From assembly GCF_000173775.1 (NCBI RefSeq), contig NZ_ACCD01000028.1, positions 1 to 57,151 on the forward strand: 57,151 nucleotides of DNA, read 5' to 3'. Position 1 is the stretch's first letter, and every line of letters starts with the position of its first letter. A model generated the notes under the pieces. The model was not told the origin of the DNA and made no database searches. It saw only the letters and a list, made by a program, of their open reading frames with translations. This document shows positions 24,819 through 34,267 of the stretch, in pieces. The stretch comes from Yersinia rohdei ATCC 43380 (GTDB lineage Bacteria > Pseudomonadota > Gammaproteobacteria > Enterobacterales > Enterobacteriaceae). The position numbers and the translations under genes were made by a program.

Positions 24819-26854
24819 AAGCCTCTGTATTTACCCGTGTATTGACGATGATAACTGCGCGGCAAGATGTCTTTTTGGCCATCATGCTGCTGGTGGCTAT
24901 CTTTATGATGATCCTGCCATTGCCCACGGTGATGGTGGATGTGCTGATTGCTATCAATCTCGCTTTTTCCGTCATCTTGCTGATGATCTCAATTTATCTG
25001 CGCGATCCGCTCGAATTCTCGGTTTTCCCGTCACTATTACTTATCACCACACTTTATCGGTTAGCGCTGACTATCAGCACCACGCGGTTAGTTCTGTTAC
25101 AGCATGACGCCGGTGAGATTGTCGAAGCTTTCGGCCAATTTGTGGTCGGTGGGAATCTGGCTGTGGGGCTGATTATTTTCACGATAATCACTATTGTGCA
25201 GTTTATTGTGATTACCAAAGGCTCGGAACGTGTTGCCGAAGTGAGCGCTCGCTTCTCTCTGGATGGCATGCCCGGTAAGCAAATGAGTATTGACGGAGAC
25301 ATGCGCGCAGGGGTGATTGACTCCGCCGAAGCAGGGCGCTTGCGCGAGCGGGTACAAAAAGAAAGCCGCCTGTTTGGTGCGATGGACGGGGCGATGAAGT
25401 TTGTTAAAGGGGATGCCATCGCCGGGATAATTGTCATTCTGGTGAATATTATTGGCGGCATCATTATTGGTGTGACGCAGCATGACATGTCCGCTGAAGA
25501 GGCGATGGTCACCTACGCGGTGTTATCCGTCGGGGATGGTTTATGTGCTCAAATCCCGTCATTACTTATCTCTATTACCGCCGGAATCATTGTGACCCGC
25601 GTTCCGGGCAGTGAGAAGCAAAGTCTGGCAAAAGACTTGGCAACGCAGGTGGGGCATCAACCGGATGCTTTATGGTTAGCGGCCGCCATACTGACCGTGT
25701 TTGCGGTGATACCGGGCTTTCCTTTTCTGATTTTTATCACCTTGGCGGCGCTGGTTGCCACCCCTGCCTTGTTACTTCGCCGCAAAAAACAGCAGCAGAA
25801 CGGGGTTAATAATAGTGGCGAGGATATGCCTGCGCCCAGTAATAGCATGACTCCGGGGGCGGTGCCGATGATGCTGTGCTGTGCCACCAATTTGCGTCAT
25901 CCTCATTTGGGGCGCGACATTGACGGCTTGCGCTGGCGTTGGTTTGAACACCTGGGGGTGCCATTGCCCGAGGTGATTATCCGCTGTGATCCTGCTTTGC
26001 CGGAGAATACATTATCGATTCAGATTTATCAGGAGCAAGTGTTACAGCTGACTTTACCCGCCGGTGACTTGTTACTGACTCAACCCAGTACCCAATTAGA
26101 GACCCGCAGCCAAGCTTTGGGGATGAAAATGGGCACTTTTGAGTGGCTGGCCGCTGAGCAGGGCCACCATGCTAGCACCTTGGGGATCCCTTATGCTCAA
26201 GGGCATCAGCGAGTCATTCATTGCTTAACCAGAGTGCTTGAGCGACATACCGCTGAGTTTATTGGTGTACAGGAAACTCGCTACCTAATGGATGCAATGG
26301 AAGGGCGCTATGGCGAGTTGGTGAAAGAGCTACAGCGCCAGATGCCAGTCGGTAAAGTGGCGGAAATACTGCAACGGCTGGTGGAAGAGGATGTCTCTAT
26401 CCGTGATTTACGCACCATTTTTGGCGCGCTGGTGGTGTGGGCTCCGAAAGAAAAAGACTGCGTGATGCTGACCGAGTATGTCCGTATCGCCTTACGTCGC
26501 CATGTTTGTAGCCGATTCAGTAACAATAAAACCTGGTTACCGGTATTACGGCTGGGGGAAGGGGCTGAAAATCTGATTCGTGAGTCTGTGCGCCAAACCT
26601 CGGCGGGCACTTATTCTGCCTTGGGGGACAAACATTCCCGCTTGATCCTGAGCAAAATAAAAAGCGCGTATGCTGAAAATAATGATGTGGTGCTGCTGAC
26701 CACCATTGATGTGCGGCGTTTTCTGCGCAAAATCGTAGAGCGGGATATTTTTGCGCTACCGGTGCTGTCTTGGCAGGAGCTGGGCGATGAAATGAGTATT
26801 AAGGTGGCGGGGACGATTGAGCTTATCGGGGATGAACTTGATGAAACTACCTGA
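24815..26854 (+). CDS. ssaV: T3SS export-gate protein SctV (SsaV-like)
   Basis: A 679-residue FHIPEP-family protein (SsaV 681). The N-terminal half has about eight membrane segments with the signature [20 protein letters not shown], then the cytoplasmic loop [20 protein letters not shown] and [17 protein letters not shown]. The C-terminal half is the nonameric cytoplasmic ring that receives chaperones and substrates. ATG 24815 has GGGAGA 7 bases upstream and overlaps the ssaM stop. Confidence 0.97.
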   Translation: MKASVFTRVLTMITARQDVFLAIMLLVAIFMMILPLPTVMVDVLIAINLAFSVILLMISIYLRDPLEFSVFPSLLLITTLYRLALTISTTRLVLLQHDAGEIVEAFGQFVVGGNLAVGLIIFTIITIVQFIVITKGSERVAEVSARFSLDGMPGKQMSIDGDMRAGVIDSAEAGRLRERVQKESRLFGAMDGAMKFVKGDAIAGIIVILVNIIGGIIIGVTQHDMSAEEAMVTYAVLSVGDGLCAQIPSLLISITAGIIVTRVPGSEKQSLAKDLATQVGHQPDALWLAAAILTVFAVIPGFPFLIFITLAALVATPALLLRRKKQQQNGVNNSGEDMPAPSNSMTPGAVPMMLCCATNLRHPHLGRDIDGLRWRWFEHLGVPLPEVIIRCDPALPENTLSIQIYQEQVLQLTLPAGDLLLTQPSTQLETRSQALGMKMGTFEWLAAEQGHHASTLGIPYAQGHQRVIHCLTRVLERHTAEFIGVQETRYLMDAMEGRYGELVKELQRQMPVGKVAEILQRLVEEDVSIRDLRTIFGALVVWAPKEKDCVMLTEYVRIALRRHVCSRFSNNKTWLPVLRLGEGAENLIRESVRQTSAGTYSALGDKHSRLILSKIKSAYAENNDVVLLTTIDVRRFLRKIVERDIFALPVLSWQELGDEMSIKVAGTIELIGDELDETT

Positions 26855-28178
26855 TATTGCAAGATTAAATACCCAGTTGCAGCAGCAATTGCGTATGCCC
26901 GCATCCCCGCCGAAGGGCATCGAATCTTGTGGGCCGATATTGGATGTTGGGCCGACGTTGATAAGCGCCCATTTGCCCGGTGTGGCACTGGGGGAATTAT
27001 GCCATATCGGCTCGGTAGACATGTTGGCGGAAGTGGTCGCCATTGAGCAGCAAACCGCGTTGTTATCCCCTTTTGCGTCCTCCACCGGTTTGCGCAGCGG
27101 TGAATGGGTGAGGCCGCTTGGGCATGCGCACCGTATCAGAGTCGGGCCAGATTTGATGGGGCGGGTACTCGATGGTCTGGGCGTGCCCATCGACAGCGGC
27201 CCGGCGCTTACAGGCTATTGGCGTGAGCTGGATAACTCGCCACCAGACCCCTTAACCCGCCAGCCGGTGCAGCACTTACTGACCACCGGCATCCGCGCCA
27301 TTGATGGTGTTCTAAGCTGTGGTGAGGGGCAGCGAATCGGCATTTTTGCCGCCGCAGGGGTGGGGAAAAGTAGTCTGTTGGGCATGCTTTGCGCGGGTTG
27401 TAGCGCAGATATCACGGTGTTGGCGCTGATTGGTGAGCGTGGTCGTGAAGTGCGGGAATTTCTGGAGCAAGTGCTCACTCCAGAGGCCCGCGCCCGCACG
27501 GTAATTGTGGTGGCGACCTCTGATCGCCCTGCGCTGGAGCGGCTAAAAGGTATTTATACCGCCACCACTGTGGCCGAATATTTCCGTGAATGCGGGCTAA
27601 AAGTGCTGTTAATGGCGGACTCACTCACCCGCTATGCCAGGGCGGCCCGTGAAATTGGGCTGGCAGCGGGCGAGATCCCGGCAATGGGCAGTTTTCCCGC
27701 CAGTGTTTTTGCCGCCTTGCCCCGGTTGCTTGAGCGGGCGGGCAACAGCGCGCAGGGCAGCATCACCGCCTTTTACACGGTTCTGGTTGAGGGTGATGAC
27801 ATGAATGAGCCGGTGGCGGATGAGGTGCGCTCTTTGCTCGACGGGCATCTGGTGTTATCCCGGCAACTGGCGGGGGCTGGTCATTATCCGGCTATTGATA
27901 TTGCCGCGAGTATTAGCCGTATCATGCCGCAAATTGCCAGTGTTGCGCATCTGGCCTTGGCACAAAAGCTCCGCCGCATGCAGTCTTGTTATCAGGAGAT
28001 AGAACTGCTGGTGCGGGTGGGGGAATATCAGGAAGGGCAAGACTTACAGGCCGATGAAGCGCTGGCGCGTTACCCCGCGATCCGGGCCTTTTTACAACAG
28101 GAGCATTCACTATCATCGGGCCAAACCGCCGCCGACCTCAATCATACTCTAACCCAACTCGCTCACGCGCTCGGGTAG
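26841..28178 (+). CDS. ssaN: T3SS ATPase SctN (SsaN-like)
   Basis: This F1-type ATPase strips chaperones and unfolds cargo at the base of the export gate. The Walker A loop [10 protein letters not shown] has Lys176, the catalytic [10 protein letters not shown] follows, and the Walker B strand is [14 protein letters not shown]. The T3SS-type ring motif [20 protein letters not shown] is present. I use ATG 26841 (445 residues; SsaN 433), which overlaps ssaV by 14 bases; ATG 26832 is an alternative three codons upstream. Confidence 0.96.
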   Translation: MKLPDIARLNTQLQQQLRMPASPPKGIESCGPILDVGPTLISAHLPGVALGELCHIGSVDMLAEVVAIEQQTALLSPFASSTGLRSGEWVRPLGHAHRIRVGPDLMGRVLDGLGVPIDSGPALTGYWRELDNSPPDPLTRQPVQHLLTTGIRAIDGVLSCGEGQRIGIFAAAGVGKSSLLGMLCAGCSADITVLALIGERGREVREFLEQVLTPEARARTVIVVATSDRPALERLKGIYTATTVAEYFRECGLKVLLMADSLTRYARAAREIGLAAGEIPAMGSFPASVFAALPRLLERAGNSAQGSITAFYTVLVEGDDMNEPVADEVRSLLDGHLVLSRQLAGAGHYPAIDIAASISRIMPQIASVAHLALAQKLRRMQSCYQEIELLVRVGEYQEGQDLQADEALARYPAIRAFLQQEHSLSSGQTAADLNHTLTQLAHALG

Positions 28179-28198
28179 CCAATGCCAGTGCCGATATT

Positions 28199-28576
28199 TT
28201 GTCGCGGCTGCTGGCACTGCGGCAACGCAAAGAGCGCCGGTTGCGCCAGCAATTAGTGTGCCTGCGGCTGAAATATCAGCAACAGGAACAGCAATTGGTG
28301 AATATTCGTCATCAACGCCAACAGTTATGTGTTCATTTACAGCAGCTTATACAGTGGCGCGGCAAATTGACGCCAGAAGAGGCAGATAAACAGCGAGTCT
28401 TACAGCATGAGATGTATCAGACGGAGCGCGAGCTGCAAAAGTCACTCGGTGAGTTGACGAGCCAGAGGTTACAACAACTGGCTGATATTGAGTCGCAACA
28501 GGCGCTGCTAAGGATTAATCAGCGCGAACAGGAAAAACTACGGATGCTAATCAAAAATGAGCCGAATCAATATTGA
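28199..28576 (+). CDS. ssaO: T3SS stalk protein SctO (SsaO-like), unusual start
   Basis: A 125-residue coiled-coil protein, exactly SsaO length, from TTG 28199: SRLLALRQRKERRLRQQLV aligns in style with the SsaO start. FliJ/SctO proteins form the central stalk between SctN and SctV. There is no ATG or GTG in frame near the start and no clear ribosome site; a nearby ATG at 28182 is out of frame. Translation probably re-initiates after the ssaN stop 20 bases upstream. The stop overlaps ssaP. Confidence 0.75.
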   Translation: MSRLLALRQRKERRLRQQLVCLRLKYQQQEQQLVNIRHQRQQLCVHLQQLIQWRGKLTPEEADKQRVLQHEMYQTERELQKSLGELTSQRLQQLADIESQQALLRINQREQEKLRMLIKNEPNQY

Positions 28577-28952
28577 AGGTGCGATACCGCTGCTTAGGGT
28601 TAGCAATTTTAAGGAAAATCAATCTCAGCATTCAGGTAATGAACAGCAAAAACAGCAATTTGCGCGCTATCTTGCTCCTCGTTTATCCCCTATGCAGGAT
28701 ATGGCCCATACAATGGCGGCCAGCAGTGAGGGTCATTTGATGCAAACTTATCGGCTCGCCAGTGGGCCACTGTGTGGCGCTCAGATTCAAGTCAGTTTTG
28801 CGGCTCATGGTTTGCATATTGTTCTTAGTCACGCCAGCGCTGAACTTATCGAACGTTTACAACGAATACAGGTGCGCTGGCAGCGGCAACTGCATCAATT
28901 AGGTTTTCCTTGTGTGCTGGAGGTGACCCATGCTGGGGAGAATATCGGCTGA
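28557..28952 (+). CDS. ssaP: T3SS needle-length/substrate-switch protein SctP (SsaP-like)
   Basis: A 131-residue protein close to SsaP (124), between SctO and SctQ genes as in SPI-2. The N-terminal half is polar and Gln-rich; the C-terminal half (about residues 60-125, ending VRWQRQLHQLGFPCVLEV) fits the small globular T3S4-like switch domain. It should set needle length and trigger the substrate switch. Similarity is weak by eye, so the call is mainly positional. It overlaps both neighbours. Confidence 0.68.
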   Translation: MSRINIEGAIPLLRVSNFKENQSQHSGNEQQKQQFARYLAPRLSPMQDMAHTMAASSEGHLMQTYRLASGPLCGAQIQVSFAAHGLHIVLSHASAELIERLQRIQVRWQRQLHQLGFPCVLEVTHAGENIG

Positions 28953-29928
28953 AATGCGCCACCTCAGCACCATTATTGGCGCTGGGCGGCATCGTGCAGG
29001 AGTGACTGTCACCTTGATGCAGGCCGAAGGCGCGGGGGTTTATCTGCCACTGCACTATGTTGAGCACCGCAGCACGGTAGCGCTGGGTAACACAGAGAAA
29101 AAACTCACCGGAGAAGAGTGCGGTTTTTGGTTATCTCAGCCCTGTTGGGATAGCTGGCTGGCATCTTCATTGGCAACCGCTGACCGCCAGCTTCTGGCGG
29201 CTGAATTAGTTACCGCCGTGGCCCATTGGGCCATCAGCCCGCTACTGCCCCTGTTACCGGAACTGGTGATTGACGAACCCGCGCCACAGCCGATGACACT
29301 GCTGAACCAATGGGCGGTGGTGCTGACTTTTGAGCTTGAAGGCCAACAGCTCCGTGGGGCGCTATTGGGCTGGCCACTGGCCGCATTAGCCGAAACGGTA
29401 GCTCACTGGGAAAGCGAGCAGGCCAATCAGCAAGAATTACTCTGGCAAGCCAGTTTGGTGGTGGGTTGGAGCCGTTTATCACTGCATCAATTACAGCAAA
29501 TTACCCCAGGGGATGGGCTGCGCATCAGTCGGGCTGCTGAACTGGAACAAGGAAACTGTTGGTTATGGCAAATGGCCGCACCGCAGATGTATATCAAACT
29601 GGAGGATGGAAATAAAATGACAATTCAACAGGTGAATGACGATATCGACCAGTTACTGGAACTGGATATCGCACTGGTAGAAAAAAATCCACAAAAGGTG
29701 ATGCTCGATAACCTACCGCAAACCTTGGTGATGGAAATTGGCCGCCTGAGCTTGCCGATGGGGGAGTTAACACAGTTAGCTGTCGGACAAACATTAGCAT
29801 GCCAAACCCACCTCTACGGTGAGGTCAATATCCGCCTGCATGGGCAATCGGTTGGGAGCGGCAGTTTGTTAAGTTGTGAGGGGGAGTTGTTGGTGAGAAT
29901 TGATCAATGGCTTACCCCGCGCCCTTAA
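28930..29928 (+). CDS. ssaQ: T3SS sorting-platform C-ring protein SctQ (SsaQ-like)
   Basis: The 332-residue protein (SsaQ 322) ends with a SPOA/FliN-type domain (about residues 255-328: VMEIGRLSLPMGELTQLAVG, then LHGQSVGSGSLLSCEGELLV). It builds the cytoplasmic pods that dock chaperone-effector complexes. GGAGGTGA precedes ATG 28930, inside the end of ssaP. A second in-frame start with its own strong ribosome site lies at 29617 and would give the short form known for SctQ genes. Confidence 0.9.
   Translation: MLGRISAEMRHLSTIIGAGRHRAGVTVTLMQAEGAGVYLPLHYVEHRSTVALGNTEKKLTGEECGFWLSQPCWDSWLASSLATADRQLLAAELVTAVAHWAISPLLPLLPELVIDEPAPQPMTLLNQWAVVLTFELEGQQLRGALLGWPLAALAETVAHWESEQANQQELLWQASLVVGWSRLSLHQLQQITPGDGLRISRAAELEQGNCWLWQMAAPQMYIKLEDGNKMTIQQVNDDIDQLLELDIALVEKNPQKVMLDNLPQTLVMEIGRLSLPMGELTQLAVGQTLACQTHLYGEVNIRLHGQSVGSGSLLSCEGELLVRIDQWLTPRP
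29617..29928 (+). CDS. Internal start product: short SctQ form (SsaQ-S-like)
   Basis: An in-frame ATG at 29617 follows a near-perfect GGAGG (29601-29605) by 11 bases. Translation from it gives a 103-residue C-terminal FliN-like protein beginning MTIQQVNDDIDQLLELDIAL. Salmonella SsaQ and Yersinia YscQ are known to make such short partners, which bind and stabilise the long form. The ribosome site is seen directly; use of it is inferred. Confidence 0.75.
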   Translation: MTIQQVNDDIDQLLELDIALVEKNPQKVMLDNLPQTLVMEIGRLSLPMGELTQLAVGQTLACQTHLYGEVNIRLHGQSVGSGSLLSCEGELLVRIDQWLTPRP

Positions 29929-29992
29929 CACGGCGGCGGGTTTATCTCGGTATCCCACTGGTTTTCCGCATAAAATCATAAGGCTTACATTG

Positions 29993-30010
29993 TTCAGGTC
30001 TATACCTGAT
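29993..30010 (+). promoter_or_regulatory. 7-4-7 palindrome upstream of ssaR-like gene (candidate SsrB box)
   Basis: TTCAGGT-CTAT-ACCTGAT matches at six of seven arm positions (TCAGGT/ACCTGA exact) in the 157-base gap between ssaQ and ssaR. A TAAATACT -10-like element begins 21 bases downstream. This is the third member of the set whose other members lie before ssaB and ssaM. Confidence 0.66.
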
Positions 30011-30085
30011 AGCGCATAAAGGAGAAGAGATAAATACTGTCGGTATCATTTATCACCCACCGGCCAGCCTTTTGCGGAATAGATT

Positions 30086-30736
30086 ATGGAGTTACTGAAC
30101 TCATCCTCTCAATTGATTGTCCTGCTTTTTATTCTGTCATTGCTGCCACTGCTGATGGTGATGGGGACATCATTTCTTAAGCTGTCCATTGTTTTTTCCT
30201 TATTGCGCAATGCACTGGGTGTGCAGCAAGTTCCGCCCAATATTGCTATTTACGGTTTGGCCTTAGTGCTCACCATTTTTATCATGGCCCCGGTCGGTTT
30301 AGATGTGCATGCGCGCCTGCAAGATGAGCCGCTGCCCAATGAAATAGGGGCTTTATTGCACCATATTGATGAGCATGCTCTGGAACCATATCGTGATTTT
30401 TTGCAGCGGAATACGGATGTGGAGCAGGCCAAATTTTTCAATGATATCGTCCAAACCAAGTGGCCTGAGCGCTATCGAGACACCATTAAATCTAATTCGC
30501 TCTTGATATTAATGCCCGCATTTACCCTCAGCCAACTGACAGAGGCATTTAAAATCGGCCTGCTGCTGTATCTGCCTTTTGTGGCGATTGATTTGATTGT
30601 GTCCAATATTTTGCTGGCAATGGGCATGATGATGGTGTCCCCCATCACGATTTCTCTCCCCTTTAAATTGTTGATTTTCATCTTGATTGATGGATGGGGG
30701 CTGTTGCTGGGGCAACTAGTGGGGTCTTACTTATGA
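30086..30736 (+). CDS. ssaR: T3SS export-gate core protein SctR (SsaR-like)
   Basis: A 216-residue FliP-family protein with four membrane segments (about residues 12-32, 52-72, 157-180, 187-210) and the family signatures MGTSFLKLSIVFSLLRNALG near the start and FVAIDLIVSNILLAMGMMM near the end. Five SctR, one SctT and four SctS form the helical export pore. The ribosome site before ATG 30086 is weak. It heads the ssaR-S-T-U operon. Confidence 0.97.
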   Translation: MELLNSSSQLIVLLFILSLLPLLMVMGTSFLKLSIVFSLLRNALGVQQVPPNIAIYGLALVLTIFIMAPVGLDVHARLQDEPLPNEIGALLHHIDEHALEPYRDFLQRNTDVEQAKFFNDIVQTKWPERYRDTIKSNSLLILMPAFTLSQLTEAFKIGLLLYLPFVAIDLIVSNILLAMGMMMVSPITISLPFKLLIFILIDGWGLLLGQLVGSYL

Positions 30737-30758
30737 ATCAGCAATCAAGGAAATCCCA

Positions 30759-31028
30759 ATGAGCAATGCCATTGTTGTTCATCTGGCGACCCAATTGTTA
30801 TGGATAGTTTTGCTGCTATCAATGCCGGTAGTGGTGGTGGCCTCTGCCGTCGGATTAATTGTCAGCCTGTTACAGGCGCTCACCCAAATCCAAGATCAAA
30901 CATTACAGTTTTTGATTAAATTACTGGCGGTATCAGCCACTTTATTGCTTACCTATCATTGGATGGGCACAACATTGCTGAATTATACCCAGCAGACCTT
31001 TTTGCAAATTACCAGCATGCGGTCTTAA
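30759..31028 (+). CDS. ssaS: T3SS export-gate protein SctS (SsaS-like)
   Basis: An 89-residue FliQ-family protein with two membrane hairpins (about residues 10-38 and 50-75) and the conserved turn LVSLLQALTQIQDQTLQF. It stacks below SctR in the export pore. AAGGAA lies before ATG 30759. The length is near SsaS (88). Confidence 0.96.
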   Translation: MSNAIVVHLATQLLWIVLLLSMPVVVVASAVGLIVSLLQALTQIQDQTLQFLIKLLAVSATLLLTYHWMGTTLLNYTQQTFLQITSMRS

Positions 31029-31029
31029 G

Positions 31030-31833
31030 ATGGAAGATGCACTGCATTGGTTAGGGGCTTTGGGGCTGGCGATGATGCGCCCTTATGGCATGTTATTGAT
31101 ATTGCCTCTGTTTACTGCCCGCAGCTTGGGCAGCAGCTTATTGCGCAATGGCCTGGTCTTTGCCATTGCCCTGCCGGTCACCCCGCTATTTTCCCCCACC
31201 TCATTAGTGGCGCAGGATACCCTCACTGCATGGTTCTGGGTGTTATGTATGGAGTTATTGATTGGGGTGATGATTGGTTTTGTCGCCGCCATCCCATTCT
31301 GGGCCATTGATATGGCGGGCTTTATGATTGACACCTTGCGCGGTGCCACCATGTCCACATTATTCAACCCCAGCATGGGGATGGAATCCTCTATTTTTGG
31401 CGTGCTGTTTACCCAGCTATTAACTGTATTATTTTTGATTTCTGGCGGATTCAATCTGGTCTTATCAGCCCTTTATAGCTCTTACGATATCTTACCTGCG
31501 GGCACGATTATCCAGCCCTCATCGGCAATGCTGCAATTTCTACAAAATGAGTGGCAGTTGATGTATGAACTCTGCTTGAGCTTTGCATTGCCCGCATTAT
31601 TGGTGATGGTTTTGGCGGACTTATCTTTAGGATTAATCAACCGCTCGTCTCAGCAACTGAATGTTTTCTTTCTGGCGATGCCCATTAAAAGTGCCTTGGC
31701 ACTGTTTTTGTTAGTGATTAGCTTACCTTATGCCCTGCATCACTATTTGGCGGGAATTACCCAGAATGAAGAGAAGATAAATGCTCTGATTCCATTGATA
31801 AATGGGGCTGCCGATGAGCGCCGAGAGCAGTGA
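31030..31833 (+). CDS. ssaT: T3SS export-gate protein SctT (SsaT-like)
   Basis: A 267-residue FliR-family membrane protein (SsaT 259) with about six to eight membrane segments and family-like stretches MRPYGMLLILPLFTARSLGS and AAIPFWAIDMAGFMIDTLRG. A single copy completes the helical pore with SctR and SctS. It begins one base after the ssaS stop with little ribosome site of its own, so translation is probably coupled; it overlaps ssaU by 20 bases. Confidence 0.96.
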   Translation: MEDALHWLGALGLAMMRPYGMLLILPLFTARSLGSSLLRNGLVFAIALPVTPLFSPTSLVAQDTLTAWFWVLCMELLIGVMIGFVAAIPFWAIDMAGFMIDTLRGATMSTLFNPSMGMESSIFGVLFTQLLTVLFLISGGFNLVLSALYSSYDILPAGTIIQPSSAMLQFLQNEWQLMYELCLSFALPALLVMVLADLSLGLINRSSQQLNVFFLAMPIKSALALFLLVISLPYALHHYLAGITQNEEKINALIPLINGAADERREQ

Positions 31834-32887
31834 AAAGAATGAACAGCCCACCGCAAAGCGCATTAAGGAGGCGCGGGAAAAAGGGCAGGTAATTAAAAGT
31901 GTTGAGATAACCTCTGGGGCGCAGTTGTTGGTGCTGGTGGCTTACTTTCTAGTGACCGGCAATACCCTTATTGAACAGATTGGCGCACTCTTTCGCAGCG
32001 CAATTGAGCAATTACCACAACCACTTATAATGGCGCTGGCGCATATTGGCGGGGAGTGTGTGGCGGTACTGTTTCATATTGTAGGAATACTGGGCGGCGC
32101 ATTAATTTTAGTGACGATCCTTTCCTGTGTTGCGCAGGTCGGGCCATTATTGGCAACCAAGGCGGTCGAGTTTAAAGGCGAACATATCAATCCCATTAAT
32201 AATGCCAAACAGCTTTTTTCAATGCGCAGCCTATTTGAACTGACCAAATCATTATTAAAAGTTGGGGTGTTGACCCTGATTTTTGGCTATTTATTAATGC
32301 ATTACGCCACTTCTTTTGGTTATCTAACCTATTGCGGCAGTAGCTGCGCCATACCGGTATTTGCCACATTAATGAGTTGGCTATTGGGGGCCTTGCTGGC
32401 CTGTTATGTCGTGTTTTCTCTGTTGGATTATTCCTTTCAGCGCTATAACACCATGAAACAATTGAAAATGTCTCGTGAGGATATCAAACGGGAACATAAA
32501 GACAGTGATGGCGACCCTGAGATAAAACAGAAGCGGCGGCAGTTACAACATGAAGTGCAAAGTGGCAGTTTTGCTAAGAATGTCCAGCGCTCCACTGCGG
32601 TGGTGCGCAATCCTACCCATTTTGCTGTGTGCTTGTTTTATCACGCGGACGATGCCCCGCTGCCGGTGGTCATTGAAAAAGGTGCAGGTGAAAGGGCGGC
32701 TTTGATTATCAAATTGGCAGAACAGCAGGGGGTACCGGTGATTGAAAACATTACCCTGGCACGGGCATTGCACCGCGATGTGGCCTGTGGCGATACTATC
32801 CCAGAACCTTTATTTGAACCCGTTGCTGCCATTTTGCGTATGGCCATGTCACTGGATTATCAACAATCAGACGATGAGACAGCTTGA
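31814..32887 (+). CDS. ssaU: T3SS substrate-specificity switch SctU (SsaU-like)
   Basis: A 357-residue FlhB-family protein (SsaU 352). After the typical KNEQPTAKRIKEAREKGQVI start come four membrane segments, a linker and the cytoplasmic autoprotease. The self-cleavage motif Asn266-Pro-Thr-His is intact in VVRNPTHFAV. Cleavage allows change of export from early to later substrates. I start at ATG 31814 (MSAESSEK); a start four codons upstream is possible. It is the last T3SS gene. Confidence 0.96.
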   Translation: MSAESSEKNEQPTAKRIKEAREKGQVIKSVEITSGAQLLVLVAYFLVTGNTLIEQIGALFRSAIEQLPQPLIMALAHIGGECVAVLFHIVGILGGALILVTILSCVAQVGPLLATKAVEFKGEHINPINNAKQLFSMRSLFELTKSLLKVGVLTLIFGYLLMHYATSFGYLTYCGSSCAIPVFATLMSWLLGALLACYVVFSLLDYSFQRYNTMKQLKMSREDIKREHKDSDGDPEIKQKRRQLQHEVQSGSFAKNVQRSTAVVRNPTHFAVCLFYHADDAPLPVVIEKGAGERAALIIKLAEQQGVPVIENITLARALHRDVACGDTIPEPLFEPVAAILRMAMSLDYQQSDDETA

Positions 32888-33052
32888 CGGTATCCCGCCC
32901 GCCACTTTGTGCGCTGTTTACCCCGTTAACTGTTTATAAATTCTCACATGCTATTAACGAAATAATTAGCTTATTATAATTAGGCCTATTTTCTCGTTGC
33001 TGCGTATAGCGCTGATATTGCCAGTGACAACACATATTTTGGAGGTGTCAGT

Positions 33053-34267
33053 GTGAGCTGGCAAATGTTTAAATCTCAATATCTGGTGCGCTTTTGGGCA
33101 CCGCTACCTGCGGTCATCGCCGCCGGTATTCTCTCGACCTATTATTTTGGTTTGACCGGCACTTTTTGGGCAGTTACGGGGGAGTTCACTCGCTGGGGTG
33201 GCCACCTGATGCAACTGCTTGGCGCGCATCCGCAAGAGTGGGGTTACTTTAAAGTTATCGGACTGGAAGGAACGCCATTGGATCGCATCGATGGCATGAT
33301 GATAATCGGGATGTTTGCCGGGTGTATCGCCGCCGCGCTGTGGGCCAATAATGTGAAATTGCGTAAACCGCAACATGGGATCCGCATTGCGCAGGCATTG
33401 GCGGGGGGAATTATTGCCGGTTTTGGTGCTCGTCTGGCAATGGGCTGTAACCTGGCGGCTTTCTTTACTGGTATTCCACAGTTTTCACTGCATGCTTGGT
33501 TCTTCGCCCTCGCGACGGCGGCGGGCTCCTATTTTGGTGCCAAATTTACACTGTTGCCGCTATTTCGGATCCCGGTGAAATTACAAAAAGTCACTGCGGC
33601 CTCGCCTCTGACACAGCATCCAGCCAGAGCGGCCCGGCGTTTTCGTCTTGGTATGGTGGTATTTGTTCTGGCACTAAGCTGGTCATTAATTGAGCTATTC
33701 CGCCATCCAAAACTGGGTATTGCCATGTTGTGCGGGATTGGTTTTGGTTTGCTGATTGAGCGGGCGCAAATCTGCTTTACCTCCGCATTTCGCGACCTAT
33801 GGATAACCGGGCGCACTCATATGGCAAAGGCGATTATTCTGGGAATGGCGGTCAGCACCATTGGTATTTTTAGCTATGTCCAACTGGGCGTAGCACCTAA
33901 GATTTTGTGGGCCGGGCCAAATGCGGTGATTGGCGGTTTGTTATTTGGTTTTGGTATTGTGCTGGCAGGTGGCTGCGAAACGGGCTGGATGTATCGCGCC
34001 GTGGAAGGGCAAATTCACTATTGGTGGGTAGGGCTGGGCAACATTATTGGTGCCACCCTACTGGCATATTATTGGGATGATTTTGCCCCAGTATTGGCGA
34101 CCAATTATGACAAAGTTAATTTGTTGGAAACCTTCGGGCCAATGGGCGGGTTGTTAGTCACTTACCTGATGCTGGCCATCGCCTTTGCGGCCATGTTGTG
34201 GTGGGAAAAGCATTTCTTCCGCAAACAAAAAATGGCCACCGCCACCCTGACTAAGGAGCTCTCATGA
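33053..34267 (+). CDS. yedE: YedE/YeeE-family thiosulfate/selenium-related membrane transporter
   Basis: A 404-residue inner-membrane protein with about ten segments and duplicated YeeE/YedE halves, each with conserved cysteines: GARLAMGCNLAAFFTGIPQF in the first half and VLAGGCETGWMYRAVEGQIH in the second. The family moves thiosulfate-like sulfur or is linked to selenium supply. GTG 33053 has GGAGG seven bases upstream. It overlaps yedF by 4 bases, the standard enterobacterial pair, and is the first ordinary core gene right of the T3SS island. Confidence 0.9.
   Translation: MSWQMFKSQYLVRFWAPLPAVIAAGILSTYYFGLTGTFWAVTGEFTRWGGHLMQLLGAHPQEWGYFKVIGLEGTPLDRIDGMMIIGMFAGCIAAALWANNVKLRKPQHGIRIAQALAGGIIAGFGARLAMGCNLAAFFTGIPQFSLHAWFFALATAAGSYFGAKFTLLPLFRIPVKLQKVTAASPLTQHPARAARRFRLGMVVFVLALSWSLIELFRHPKLGIAMLCGIGFGLLIERAQICFTSAFRDLWITGRTHMAKAIILGMAVSTIGIFSYVQLGVAPKILWAGPNAVIGGLLFGFGIVLAGGCETGWMYRAVEGQIHYWWVGLGNIIGATLLAYYWDDFAPVLATNYDKVNLLETFGPMGGLLVTYLMLAIAFAAMLWWEKHFFRKQKMATATLTKELS

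Noticed and set aside
25054-25512. 152-codon minus-strand frame opposite ssaV
   Set aside because: Antisense of the FHIPEP signature region; Ser/Thr/Ile-rich shadow translation only.
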